Part shown: piece by piece, positions 32,602-42,345 of the stretch
Layout: each line of letters opens with the position of its first letter
Position numbering within the stretch: the first letter of the stretch is position 1
NCBI GenBank assembly: GCA_026419775.2
Contig: JAOPGA020000821.1
Span: forward strand, 62,001-126,000
From: Acrasis kona
Lineage: Eukaryota > Heterolobosea > Eutetramitea > Acrasida > Acrasidae
Direction: 5' to 3'
Length of the DNA: 64,000 bases
Translations under genes and position numbers: made by a program
Notes under the pieces: model-generated
Seen by the model: only the letters and a program-made list of their open reading frames with translations
Databases searched by the model: none
Told to the model about the DNA's origin: nothing

Positions 32602-35457
32602 ATGATAAGGCAACGACATATCTCTAGTTTTGAGGACGATGATAGTGAGTATGAAGAGCCAGTTCAATCAAGAAAGCCCTCAAGGTTTTCTTTTGCAAGG
32701 TTAAATTGCTTTACTTTAAGCTGCACGGTGGGGTTCTTCAAGGCATTTGTTATTATGGTCGCAGCTGCAGTCTTTTTATTGACTATAATATTTGTGAGTT
32801 TTAAAGCATTTAAAGGTGCAAGTACAGGCACATTCACCACCACTAAGTTTAGAAACTCTGAATGTAGACCTTCGCCAACATATGCAAAACCAATCATATC
32901 CAGATCCCGCGCAACACAAGCTCGTCCTTTGTTGATAAGAAATGCAAAAATACTTTTATCAGATGGAACATTCAGCACATCAAAAACAGACATTTTTATA
33001 CAAGGCACCAAAATAATAAGAATTGCACCTCGTCAGAACAAGCCCCTAAATGATGTTATTGAAATCGACGTGATGGGTAGATTAGTAACACCTGGAATCA
33101 TTGACGCACATTCACACGCAGGCGTCCATAATTTCCCAAATTTTCGCGGAGACAATGACGTAAATGAGCGATCACGCTCTGTAACTCCATTTGCTCGTGT
33201 TTTAGATGCATTCAACTCACAAGATCCCGCCATACTCATCAACAGAGATGAGGGTGGGGTTACCATCAGTCAAATTCTCCCCGGAAGCAGCAATGTGATT
33301 GCAGGAGAAACCATCTACATTAAACACAGAAATTCGGCTCTTGCCAGCGACCTTGTGTTGGATAATGCTCCAAGAGGCATTAAAGTAGCAGTTGGAGAAA
33401 ATCCTAAACACGCATCTCATACCAGATCAATCGACTCACCATTTACTCGTATGGGCATTGCACACTTGCTTCGGCACACGTTCAAGAGGGCACAAGACCT
33501 CATGAGAAAGCAGGACTTGTGGGACTGTTCGGTGGATGGTGCTTTCGAGCAGTCCATTAGACCTTCCGATTTGGAACTGGACATTATAGTGTCCATTCTA
33601 AGGGGAGAGAATGTAAAAGTGAACGCACATGTCTATCGTACTCATGATATGGAGATGTTAATTAGGGTTGCAGAACAATTTAACATTAAACTTTCTGCAT
33701 TTCATCATGCCACCGAAGGGTGGAAAGTTCCAGAATTGTTTGTTAATCATAACATATCTGCTGCTGTCTTTACTGATAATTGGGGTAAAAAATCAGAATC
33801 TTATGAAGCAAGTGTTTACATGCCAAAAATATTATCTGATGCAGGTGTTGATGTTGTTCTTAAATCTGACCATCCTGTTCTTGCCTCTAAAAATCTGGTC
33901 TATGACGCTGGGAAAGCTTGTTTTTATGGAATGTCACCTGAAACGACCATGAGGTCTATTACCAGTGTTCCTGCTGCTGTTCTTGGTATTCAAGATCGTT
34001 ATGGTGTTATTGAGGAGGGCAAGGTTGCTGACCTTGTGGTCTGGGATAGGCATCCTCTTTTATTAGGTTCTAGACCGGATACCATAGTTCTAGATGGTAA
34101 TGTAGTAATCAATAGAAATCTCCCTATATTTGGTAAAAGCACCGATGTCAATATCTTATCTCAATCTGAGTCTGAATCAAGATTGTTATTAAATTCTGTT
34201 CCTTTGACGAGTGGTGTCAAGTATTCTACTTGTTATGCCTTCCGAGATGTTGACATTTATACTATGGATGATGATCTTAAAACACTACGAAGCACAACTG
34301 TGGTGGTACAGGAGGGTATTATCATATGCCTCGATAAATATTGTGAAATACCGCTGGGATGTGATGTATACCAACCCTCTGCTTTAGATAATACCGTGAT
34401 AACCATCATTCCAGGCCTTATTGAGGCGTCAAGTCAATTGGGTATGCAAGAAATCCCTGGAGAGACACAAACTTCCGAGGGATCAGCGGAAACAAGGAAT
34501 AAAGGTCAAATACCTGAACTTCGTGCCTCTGATGGCGTAAGGCTCTTCCGTTCTCGTACTATTCCAGCTGCACGTGCTAATGGCATAACCGTTAGCGTAA
34601 CACATCCTCCTGGCAATGCAATAGTTTCAGGTAGTAGCTTCGCCTTCCGATTAATAGAGGACTCTGTGTTGGAACAGGTGATAATAAAAGATGATTGTGC
34701 ATTGCACGTAAATATCGGACATGACAGTGTTGTTGGTGATGCAAAACATTCCTTCTCTGTTCAGTTGATGGATTTGAGAGCTTTACTTATCAAAACACAA
34801 CGTCTCATTCTTTCAAGAAAGCTCAAACAGAAATCTGAATTGGGTGCACTCAAAGACAAACTGTTAGAGGACAATGTTGTTGCAAAGGTTTTGGCAAAAC
34901 AAATCCCTCTTGTCGCCCATGTAAATCAGATAGATGCTATTAATCACTTGTTAAGATTACAAAAATCATTTGATTTCAAAATGGTAATTGTTGGTGCAGC
35001 AGAAGCTCATTTAGCAGCACGCGAAATAGCGGCGCAGGGTGTTGATGTTATTATATCGCCGGCCAAAAAGGGACATACTGCCAATCAACGATGGGATACA
35101 TCCCTGACTAAAGTTGTGGACTACGGTGCTAGTGTTCTACATCAAGCTGGCGTGCGTTTAGGTGTATCAGTTGGGTACGCTCATTATGCAAGAGATCTTC
35201 GGTGGATAGCTGGTAGGGTGGAATTAGGTGGTAATGAGAGGGGCGAGAGGGTGTTTTCGAACATGGAGGCGATAAGTATGGTCACGAAAAATATAGCAAA
35301 AATGTTCAATCTCTATGACTCTGGCATTGGTCGGATACGAGTGCGTGATGCCGCTAATTTTGTTTTATATGTTGGTCCAAATGTACTCTCTTTCAAAAGC
35401 AGGACAGTCATTGTTGCCATGGGTACAAGAGTCGAACATAACCCAAAGCAACGCTAA
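32602..35457 (+). CDS. Membrane-anchored tandem amidohydrolase-fold protein
   Basis: Single exon, 951 residues. The N terminus is cytoplasmic and acidic (SSFEDDDSEYEEP), followed by one membrane span near residues 48-70 (FKAFVIMVAAAVFLLTIIFV); a type II topology would place the enzyme part in the lumen or outside. The first amidohydrolase domain (about 110-515) keeps the metal HxH in VTPGIIDAHSHAG, later His in HVYRTHDM and FHHATEGW, and Asp in LKSDHPVL. It ends in IEEGKVADLVVWDRHPL, typical of imidazolonepropionase-like enzymes. A second copy (about 540-940) has the same overall plan, but its HxH position reads IPGLIEASSQLG, so it is probably non-catalytic. The substrate is unknown. Confidence 0.8.
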   Translation: MIRQRHISSFEDDDSEYEEPVQSRKPSRFSFARLNCFTLSCTVGFFKAFVIMVAAAVFLLTIIFVSFKAFKGASTGTFTTTKFRNSECRPSPTYAKPIISRSRATQARPLLIRNAKILLSDGTFSTSKTDIFIQGTKIIRIAPRQNKPLNDVIEIDVMGRLVTPGIIDAHSHAGVHNFPNFRGDNDVNERSRSVTPFARVLDAFNSQDPAILINRDEGGVTISQILPGSSNVIAGETIYIKHRNSALASDLVLDNAPRGIKVAVGENPKHASHTRSIDSPFTRMGIAHLLRHTFKRAQDLMRKQDLWDCSVDGAFEQSIRPSDLELDIIVSILRGENVKVNAHVYRTHDMEMLIRVAEQFNIKLSAFHHATEGWKVPELFVNHNISAAVFTDNWGKKSESYEASVYMPKILSDAGVDVVLKSDHPVLASKNLVYDAGKACFYGMSPETTMRSITSVPAAVLGIQDRYGVIEEGKVADLVVWDRHPLLLGSRPDTIVLDGNVVINRNLPIFGKSTDVNILSQSESESRLLLNSVPLTSGVKYSTCYAFRDVDIYTMDDDLKTLRSTTVVVQEGIIICLDKYCEIPLGCDVYQPSALDNTVITIIPGLIEASSQLGMQEIPGETQTSEGSAETRNKGQIPELRASDGVRLFRSRTIPAARANGITVSVTHPPGNAIVSGSSFAFRLIEDSVLEQVIIKDDCALHVNIGHDSVVGDAKHSFSVQLMDLRALLIKTQRLILSRKLKQKSELGALKDKLLEDNVVAKVLAKQIPLVAHVNQIDAINHLLRLQKSFDFKMVIVGAAEAHLAAREIAAQGVDVIISPAKKGHTANQRWDTSLTKVVDYGASVLHQAGVRLGVSVGYAHYARDLRWIAGRVELGGNERGERVFSNMEAISMVTKNIAKMFNLYDSGIGRIRVRDAANFVLYVGPNVLSFKSRTVIVAMGTRVEHNPKQR

Positions 35458-35642
35458 TAAAGTGCAAGATGTATCAAAATTAAAATTTATTATCATTGCA
35501 TCTGACGTATTAACCGTGTATGGCATTATTCGTCGTCTTTTGTTATATTTGGTGGTTGCCATATGATCAAATGGAGATTATGAACGGAGATAACAGTTGG
35601 GTATTTGAAGGTGTAACAAACATTTAACAGAGATTGTAAAGC

Positions 35643-36528
35643 ATGACAGGTGTTTCACTGATTTTTTTCATCACCTCACTTATCGTATCTGTTTATGCAT
35701 CTTGCGTGCTTGAAACACCTGATGGTACTATTGATGTAAGTTTAGCAGCGTCAACGTATGTATTACTCATTATTGTCTTTAACAATTTAGAAAAGGATTC
35801 TTTCACAAACAACCATCAACAACATTTGAAGAATATTTCTTCAACATATGCAAGAAGTTGAGTAATTTCCCTGACATTGAAAAATCATCAGTTAAAAATG
35901 CTTTCGCCTATGATATGCAAACATATTATGGTGGTTTGAGAATTCTAAGGCCAATCGCACCAACAAGCGCAGACGAGGTCAAAATAGCACTTGCAGGTTT
36001 GAGTACAAATTACAACAAGACTTACATTTTCAAGATCCCAAGAACACAAAAGGAGGAGTTGTTCTAACACACTCTACTGTCGATGTCACCGGTGCAGACG
36101 ATAATGAAAAGTACACATTAGTTGTTAATCTTACATGTGATGAGAATGAAAATGATGAACCCAGCGAAGATGCAATAGAAGTTGAAAAAGTGCAGACAGA
36201 GTCACTAAACTACAAAATTACCGTCACAACAAAAACCAGAGCTGCTTGTCCACGGAAAGGCGGATCCCATGGCGGCCCTTTGGGACAATATGGCATTGGT
36301 GGACTAATCGTCACGTTGCTGTTGGTTTGTGTTGTTCTGTACTTTATAATAGGCGCCCTTCTTCTCAAATTCAAATTTCAAAAGACTGGCAGTGATATCA
36401 TACCTCAAAAAGAGTTTTGGATGGATCTTCCTGTGCTAGTCAAGGACGGATGTTTATTCATCTTCGAAGGTGTCATGGTCCTAGTGAATAAAATGAGAGG
36501 AAAATCCGCAGTTTACAACAATGTATAA
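35643..36528 (+). CDS. MRH-domain sorting receptor, CD-MPR/ATG27-like
   Basis: Type I membrane protein of about 270 residues from three exons, introns 35756-35790 (35 nt) and 35997-36034 (38 nt). The first 20 residues are a signal peptide (SLIFFITSLIVSVYAS). The lumenal part is an MRH/lectin-like domain with FNICKKL, GGVVLTHSTVDVTG, VVNLTCDE and YKITVTTKTRAACP, whose conserved Cys fit the family. A span follows (GLIVTLLLVCVVLYFIIGAL). The tail has the CD-MPR-like KEFWMDLPVLVKDGCLF. Likely role: sorting lysosomal or Golgi cargo. The tail similarity favours a mannose-6-phosphate-receptor-like protein over ATG27. Confidence 0.78.
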
Positions 36529-36548
36529 CAAAAATGTTCAATAAATAT

Positions 36549-38108
36549 TTATTTATTCCTGTATAACTCTCTTGTTCGGTACATTAAAATCAAACCAAAC
36601 ACAAAAGCAACCACGTTAACAACTGTGGTAATAAAATAAGTGATCTGGAAGCATTTAGGTCCGTAGCAGTTCTTGCCACCTTGCGAAATATTAGATGTAT
36701 AAATTTTAGCAGCCAGATAGGTGGCCATAGTATAAGACCCAGCAGTCGAAGCCAAATTACACAAGGAACTGTTGACGCCGAACCACTTTTGTCCGAAACG
36801 ATCCGTAATGAATGCAGGAGACATGCACCACACACCACCTACACATTATAAAAATAACAAGAGCGAGCAGACTTACCGTAAGAAATACCGGTGAGTATTA
36901 CGAGCGGATAGAACAAAGGAAGAGTGACAAAGGCCCAGCAATATTGCGACAAGGCCATCATTAGAACGGTAATGTTTAAAAATCCGGTACGCGTGATGTA
37001 GTTCTTTAACTTGTCGCTCAAGTATCCGAACAGTATTCTCCCAATGCAATTGAAAACGCTAAATATAATCACAAGGATACCAGTCATGTGTTTTTCTCCT
37101 CTGTAGCTCTGTACCATATTTCCCATATCTATCATTTTGAGCGGCGACATTAAAACAAACTTACTGTTGATGACGACGAGACCAGTGCCAATGCCCGCGA
37201 ACAATAATATGAAGAGCAACCAAAAATCAACGGTAAGAATCATTTGAAAAGGATTTAAATAAACCTCTCTGGGTTTTTCTGTTTGAATCGTAACCTCTAC
37301 ATTAACGTCATCTCCATCGTACGTTGTGATGGTAGTTTTATCAGCAAGGAGAGGTTCCTTGTTTTTCACTTCGTTGACAAAAGGAAATCCAATCAAAAGT
37401 ATGGAAAGACCACAAAAGAGTGACATGAAGAGGAAAAAATGCACCAAGTCATATTTGAAAATGTATTCATAAATAAAAGAGAAGAATGCACTGCAAATTC
37501 CGAACATGGCCGCTAAAATTCCAACAACTTTGCCTCTATTCTCGTAACTAAAGTTTTTAATGTTTGTGCTTAGCACAGCAACATATGACCCTGACGAGCC
37601 ATTACCCATAATGCAGAAAAATAAGCCAACCACCACTATCATGTTAAAAATTTGTGAAGAATGTGTTACGTACCTGCTGGTGCGGTGAAAAACCCGGCTA
37701 CAACGCAGTACGCCAAGAAGTAGCCTGAAAACACAAGTACAAATCCGAAAAGAAGTGTTATCCTTGGTCCAAAAGCATCCTGGACCAAAGCAGGGATTGC
37801 ACCTGCATAAGAACCAAGGTTACATAAAGTTCCAATCAGGTTTGTTTCATATCTGGTTCTCTTTTAATAAGAAGATTGGCGGTGTCTTACGGCGAAATAT
37901 CTAACCTTTCTCTCAGTAAAGTAGAGTACTGATGATAAGATTTCAGTTGCATGAGGTTAATTGACTTACTGCTGGAAAAAGATACTACGTGATATTTAGT
38001 AATAGTTTGAGTGCTACTTACCTGAGAGCCAGAAACTAGGGACACCACTATCCCAGCAAAAAAAGTGAACCACTTGTTAAACTGTATGGGGAACTCAGGC
38101 AACCTCAT
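36549..38108 (-). CDS. MFS transporter, nodulin-like/NFD4 family
   Basis: Twelve-span transporter of about 460 residues. Exons read: MRLPEFPIQFNKWFTFFAG to GSQ; a 15-nt microexon YLFPA (37970-37984); YSTLLRERLDISP; then YETNLIGTLCNLGSYAGAIP with DAFGPR; then the large exon from about 37642 to 36839; and the last exon starting GVWCMSPAFITDRFG. Order and motifs fit plant nodulin-like (NFD4) transporters: GSQYLF..YS..L near TM1, DAFGPR in loop 2-3, and GRILFGYLSDKLK after the central loop. Substrate unknown. Introns are 37-41 nt. Confidence 0.83.
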
Positions 38109-38583
38109 TTTTCAAAATTGAATTAGAATCAGAGCTTATAAGCTTCGTTAGAATTCGGGATAGTATGATTTTCTTTTTAAAGTCTAAGCCGCATAAAGAA
38201 TCGACTTAAAAGGATTCTCGAAATCACTGTGTTAAAGTTAATTTCTCGCTATAATTTCGGAGAAAGCTCCGAAGTGACTCCGACAACGGAGATTATATTA
38301 CGGTAAACCAACAGTTAAAATCTTCTCCACTTCTATATCTCACTTATCCAGAGTTGTAATAAACTACCCGAGAAATCCCATGAAAACAAATGAGACATGA
38401 ATAATAACAAAGATGGATTTATATCATTGTTCACGTACATGTTTTGACTAAGCAAAATAATATAGTGTGTCCATCCTCAAATGTTGGTTGTTCTAAAAAG
38501 TCAACATTGAGTTTATCAGAGTAAAAGTGGATCGTGTTGACGGGTACCAACGCATTTTATTTGAAAACAATAATCAGCAACTC
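38109..38583. other. Intergenic region with tandem small hairpins
   Basis: AT-rich sequence upstream of the divergent MFS gene and of an uncertain plus-strand gene. The only structure I see is a pair of adjacent hairpins at 38256-38291, listed separately. A short frame at 38414 starting MDLYHC could be a first exon of the uncertain gene. Confidence 0.45.
38256..38291. repeat. Two adjacent hairpins with shared CTCCG/CGGAG stem
   Basis: The first hairpin is TTCGGAG-AAAG-CTCCGAA (38256-38273), a perfect 7-bp stem with a 4-base loop. A few bases later CTCCG-ACAA-CGGAG (38278-38291) forms a 5-bp stem using the same core, also with a 4-base loop. Because the arms are the same word, alternative pairings between the two are possible. 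It stands out in otherwise AT-rich sequence. Confidence 0.55.
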
Positions 38584-39003
38584 CTAGTTGAAAACGGAGC
38601 AGGTACAACTAAAGCAAAGACATTTAATTATGAATGGGACGATGTATTCACATGTAAATGTCACAAGGATAATAACGCTGAATATGAATCAGATTGTTTT
38701 GAGGGATTCGAACAAAGGAGCGAAGTTGACACATGTATTGGTGTCGCAGTCAAACAGCACCGTAGATGAAGTACTTTATGAAAAAAATAATTATCTCGAG
38801 TTTAATGTTGATGACCATTTTCTTAAGTGACCCAATTTACATGCAACTCATCAACAAAGTAGTTAGTACAAAATTATATACCAAAGAGTTTATCAAGTCC
38901 TTACATTGTTGGAGAATATTCCGATCTTCATTACCTTTCACCAGGAGAGAAGGAGTTATTCAGAATACCACTTTTCTGTCCAAAGATAGAACAGTGTGTT
39001 TAA
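38584..39003 (+). CDS. Uncertain spliced gene or gene remnant
   Basis: Two frames are open over 38527-38830. The better one reads HLIMNGTMYSHVNVTRIITL and later SQSNSTVDEVLYEKNNYLEF, with three N-glycosylation-type sites. A further coding-like segment (PYIVGEYSDLHYLSPGEKEL to PLFCPKIEQCV, stop 39001-39003) can be joined by an intron of about 60 nt from 38805. The 5' exon is not resolved; a possible one starts MDLYHC at 38414. AATAAA overlaps the stop. No family recognised. It may be a decayed gene. Confidence 0.3.
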
Positions 39004-39279
39004 ATAAACACTGTATTCACTGAAACCCATCATGATGGAATATTTTTGCTCTATTTTCTGCGATTCTTCGGTTGACGAATTATTACGTTGTCGAATTTCA
39101 AATGCCGATAACCTGGATTTGTGACATGTTACTAACAAGTAGATAATCATTGTCGGATTTCTTATTTGGTCAACTATTAATATCTTCTAAGAAAAGAATA
39201 ACCAATTTCGGAGATTTATTTTTAATCAGCACCTATTTAAAGGGCGTGGTGCTTTATTGAGAAGCACAAAGAAAAAACA

Positions 39280-40110
39280 ATGTCAACAGCAAACACACTA
39301 CTACCAACTAGCGTCCCAACCAAAGCTCTAAATGAACCTGGAGCAACCACAGTGACGCAAACAACAGTAACTCAAACAGCTTATGCAGCTCCAGTGGAAG
39401 CAAAATCACAAGTATTATCTCAAATCATGGGTGCCTTGATGGGTTTATCCATGTTTATAGGTGGCGTTCTTCTATTAGTGGGCGCTGCTATTAGTTTAGC
39501 AGACTTCGGATATCATTACGTAGCAAGCGGAGTCTTATGGATTATTGCATTCTCTTTCTTCACTCTAGCATCAGTATTCTCCTTTATTGGAGGATTTGAC
39601 TTAGGAAACAAGAACTCAAGAACACCATATCACTTTTTAAACATTATTGGTAGCATTGCCTTCTTCTTGGGAAGTATCCTTATGATTATTGGTGCAGCTT
39701 TATGGTTGTCAGGCACGAATAGATTTGACACTTTCAACGCCGGTACTATTATTTGGATTATTGGCTCTTCATTGATCCTTGCCTACTTCCTCCTAAGAAA
39801 CTATGGTGCCATAGTGGACGGTATTTACTTGTACCACACATACATGAACAACTTGACCAGCCGCACCAACGGAGCCACCACCTTCGAAGTTGCACCAAAG
39901 AGTTTAATCTCAAGTTTGTACCTAAACGGTATTGCAACTGTCATGTATACTGTTGCATCAGTCCTCTTGCTACTTGGAGCTATCGCATGGACTAGTTTCC
40001 TCAGAACTTTCTTCAGCAGATCCTTCCAAACCGAAGCAGGAGTATTGTGGGTCATTGCTGGCTCATTGTACCTAATTGCGGGACTCTTCCAAATTGCAGC
40101 ACGTAGATAA
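39280..40110 (+). CDS. Multi-pass membrane protein with YrhK-like internal repeats
   Basis: Single exon, 276 residues. A soluble Thr-rich N terminus (about 45 residues) is followed by six or more hydrophobic spans. Three segments follow the same pattern: ASGVLWIIAFSFFTLASVF, NAGTIIWIIGSSLILAYFL and EAGVLWVIAGSLYLIAGLF, each preceded by a span of type ALMGLSMFIGGVLLLVGAA. The G-x-[LI]-W-[IV]-I-x-[GS]-S pattern resembles the bacterial YrhK domain (inference by eye). A TATA-like TATTTAAA lies near 39233. Function unknown; the clean start and codon use suggest good expression. Confidence 0.7.
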   Translation: MSTANTLLPTSVPTKALNEPGATTVTQTTVTQTAYAAPVEAKSQVLSQIMGALMGLSMFIGGVLLLVGAAISLADFGYHYVASGVLWIIAFSFFTLASVFSFIGGFDLGNKNSRTPYHFLNIIGSIAFFLGSILMIIGAALWLSGTNRFDTFNAGTIIWIIGSSLILAYFLLRNYGAIVDGIYLYHTYMNNLTSRTNGATTFEVAPKSLISSLYLNGIATVMYTVASVLLLLGAIAWTSFLRTFFSRSFQTEAGVLWVIAGSLYLIAGLFQIAARR

Positions 40111-40359
40111 ATAAACATTTTTGTATTAAACATTTTTTAAATGGTACATTTCTGCCACACTTCCTCTATTTTTCTTGATTATTCATCACTGTTCAAGGCA
40201 ATATATTTAAGAATAACAAAGAGGATGGTTGAGTTCAGCTCAAAAAACTCGTCGAAGCAAAAAATGGACGAGGACGCGTTACCGGAGCGATAATTCTCTA
40301 CTTCACTTTTATTTCACAATAAACACATAATGTTTGCGTAACACATTTATTAATACATT

Positions 40360-41823
40360 TTATAGACTACTCAACCCCAGACCCTCTGCAACTCTTCTTC
40401 CATAGTCCTTGTCCGCCTTGGCAAAGTTTTGCACAACTCTCAATTGAATGTCCTTCCTAGCACGTCTCAAGTGTCCACAAATGTTATGAATCAAATTGCT
40501 GCGTTCCTGCTCGGTCATCACATTCCTGTACAATGCACCAGCTTGTTCGAAATCATTGTTGGGATGTGTGTAATTTTGTCTTCCCACTGGTTGTCCAAGC
40601 ACAAATGATTTGTGTTCGTGCAAATGTTCTGCTGGTTTAGGGCCGTTGAAGCTATTTGGATAATAATTTGGACCTGATCCACCATTTCCATTCACGACCA
40701 TGGGCCCGTCTCTAATATAAGTATTAATCTTGCCGCGCAGAGGTGCATTGATTGGAATTTGAGTGTAGTTAGCACCAAGTCTATGTCTGTGCGTGTCGTT
40801 GTAGCTGAAAATACGCCCCTGTAGCATTTTATCCTGAGAGGGTTCGATTCCAGGTACAAAGTTGGCTGGAGAAAATGCACTTTGTTCGGTCTCTGCAAAG
40901 TAATTGTTTGGATTGCGGTTGAGCACCAACTTGCCGTACTGAATGAGAGGGTAGTCTTTGTGAGGCCACACCTTGGTGACGTCGAACACGTCGTATCTGT
41001 ACTTGGCGGCATCTTCGACTGGCATCACTTGTAAATAGGCTGTCCATGTGGGGAATTTTTTTTCGCGGATGCTTTCGAATAAATCTCTGGTGGCATAATC
41101 TGGGTCCTCTCCGGCCATCTTTATGGCTTCTTCGTGAGTAAAGTTCTTGCTTCCTTGGTCGCTCCTGAAGTGGTACTTGACCCAGAAAGCTTGACCGCTC
41201 TTGTTTACCATTTTAAATGTATGGGAACCGTATCCGTGCATGTGCCTGAAGCCATCTGGCGTTCCAAAGTCACTGAACAAAATGGTTACTTGGTGGGTGG
41301 ACTCTGGTGTTAGTGACAAAAAGTCCCAAAACATGTTGGCGTCGTGCAGATTGCTCTCTGGATTACGCTTTTGGGTGTGGATAAAATCTGGGAATCTAAT
41401 GGTATCGCGAATGAAGAAAACAGGCGTGTTGTTTCCTACCAAATCATAGTTTCCTTCTTCGGTGTAGAACTTGATTGCAAAACCACGTGGGTCACGTGCA
41501 GTATCGGCACTACCTTTTTCACCACCAACTGTTGAAAATCTTAAAAAGATTGGCGTTCTCTTTCCAACTTTATTCAAGAAGGCAGCCTTTGTGTATTTTG
41601 TTACGTCGTGGGTTACTTCGAAATACCCATGGGCTGCGGCACCCTTGGCATGGACTACTCTTTCGGGAATGCGTTCTCTGTCAAAGTGGGCCAACTTATT
41701 CACCAAATGATAGTCTTGCAAAAGAATGGGTCCGGTTGGTCCAACGGTTAGAGAATGTAGTCCGTCAGGAATGGGGTGACCGAACTCGTCGGTCATGGTC
41801 TCATTGTAGTTATAGTTCGCCAT
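40360..41823 (-). CDS. CAT: Catalase (heme, small-subunit type)
   Basis: Breaks down hydrogen peroxide. Single exon, 487 residues, the size of clade 3 catalases. The distal His58 is in [13 protein letters not shown]; the catalytic Asn lies in [12 protein letters not shown] (about residue 131); the proximal heme ligand Tyr341 is in [14 protein letters not shown]. The NADPH-binding segment fits small-subunit catalases. The C terminus is SSL, which could act as a weak peroxisomal targeting signal; this is uncertain. Codon use is richer in G and C than in most neighbours, consistent with strong expression. Confidence 0.97.
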   Translation of the reverse strand: MANYNYNETMTDEFGHPIPDGLHSLTVGPTGPILLQDYHLVNKLAHFDRERIPERVVHAKGAAAHGYFEVTHDVTKYTKAAFLNKVGKRTPIFLRFSTVGGEKGSADTARDPRGFAIKFYTEEGNYDLVGNNTPVFFIRDTIRFPDFIHTQKRNPESNLHDANMFWDFLSLTPESTHQVTILFSDFGTPDGFRHMHGYGSHTFKMVNKSGQAFWVKYHFRSDQGSKNFTHEEAIKMAGEDPDYATRDLFESIREKKFPTWTAYLQVMPVEDAAKYRYDVFDVTKVWPHKDYPLIQYGKLVLNRNPNNYFAETEQSAFSPANFVPGIEPSQDKMLQGRIFSYNDTHRHRLGANYTQIPINAPLRGKINTYIRDGPMVVNGNGGSGPNYYPNSFNGPKPAEHLHEHKSFVLGQPVGRQNYTHPNNDFEQAGALYRNVMTEQERSNLIHNICGHLRRARKDIQLRVVQNFAKADKDYGRRVAEGLGLSSL

Positions 41824-42345
41824 CTTTTAGAGATCGATTGATTTTGATAAAGTAATTGATAGACGGAACAAATAAGGAGGTTTAGGAGAATAATAAAAAA
41901 ATCAACCACTAGATTATAATTTCCTTTTTTTACAATCCGGCATCAATCGAAGATGGTGTCGTCGATCTGAGTTATTCCTAGACAGCTGAAATCTAGATGT
42001 TCTGATTCGGTGATCACGGCCTCCTTTGTATATCCGCAGGTTGTGTCCGCTAAGGCGTACAAGAATCTGCTTCGAAAACAATAAAAAGAAGTCATCTTTC
42101 AAACATAATTGATGGAAGTTTCCGAATCCATATGCATCCTGCTCGTTGTGTTTACAAAGCACTTATTAATTCTTTTCATCTACCTTAATGTTCTTTAAAC
42201 GCTTAATACACACTTACACGCACTGCGTGGTCAACCGTTCCAGTTATTGCAAAGTTATATTCAATAAGATATATAATAAAATTATAAATAGACAGGATGA
42301 TTAATGTAGTGTCAATAATTATTTGTATTTGTTGTATTTACATAG
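41824..42345. other. Intergenic region with a coding-like minus-strand fragment
   Basis: Upstream of catalase. On the minus strand, about 41950-42100, one frame reads LYALADTTCGYTKEAVITES and then HLDFSCLGITQIDDTIFD before a stop, which resembles the opening of a leucine-rich repeat. A second frame is also open there. No satisfactory start or splice pattern joins it to anything, so it may be a remnant or chance. No RNA gene seen. Confidence 0.3.

Noticed and set aside
38690-38740. GGATTCGAAC, resembling a tRNA T-arm
   Set aside because: Flanking bases do not pair into a T-stem or acceptor stem on either strand.
38527-38769. Frame with FENNNQQLLVENGAG, faintly like the start of a kinesin motor
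   Set aside because: No P-loop or switch motifs follow and the neighbouring frame is a better coding candidate; the likeness is only a few residues.
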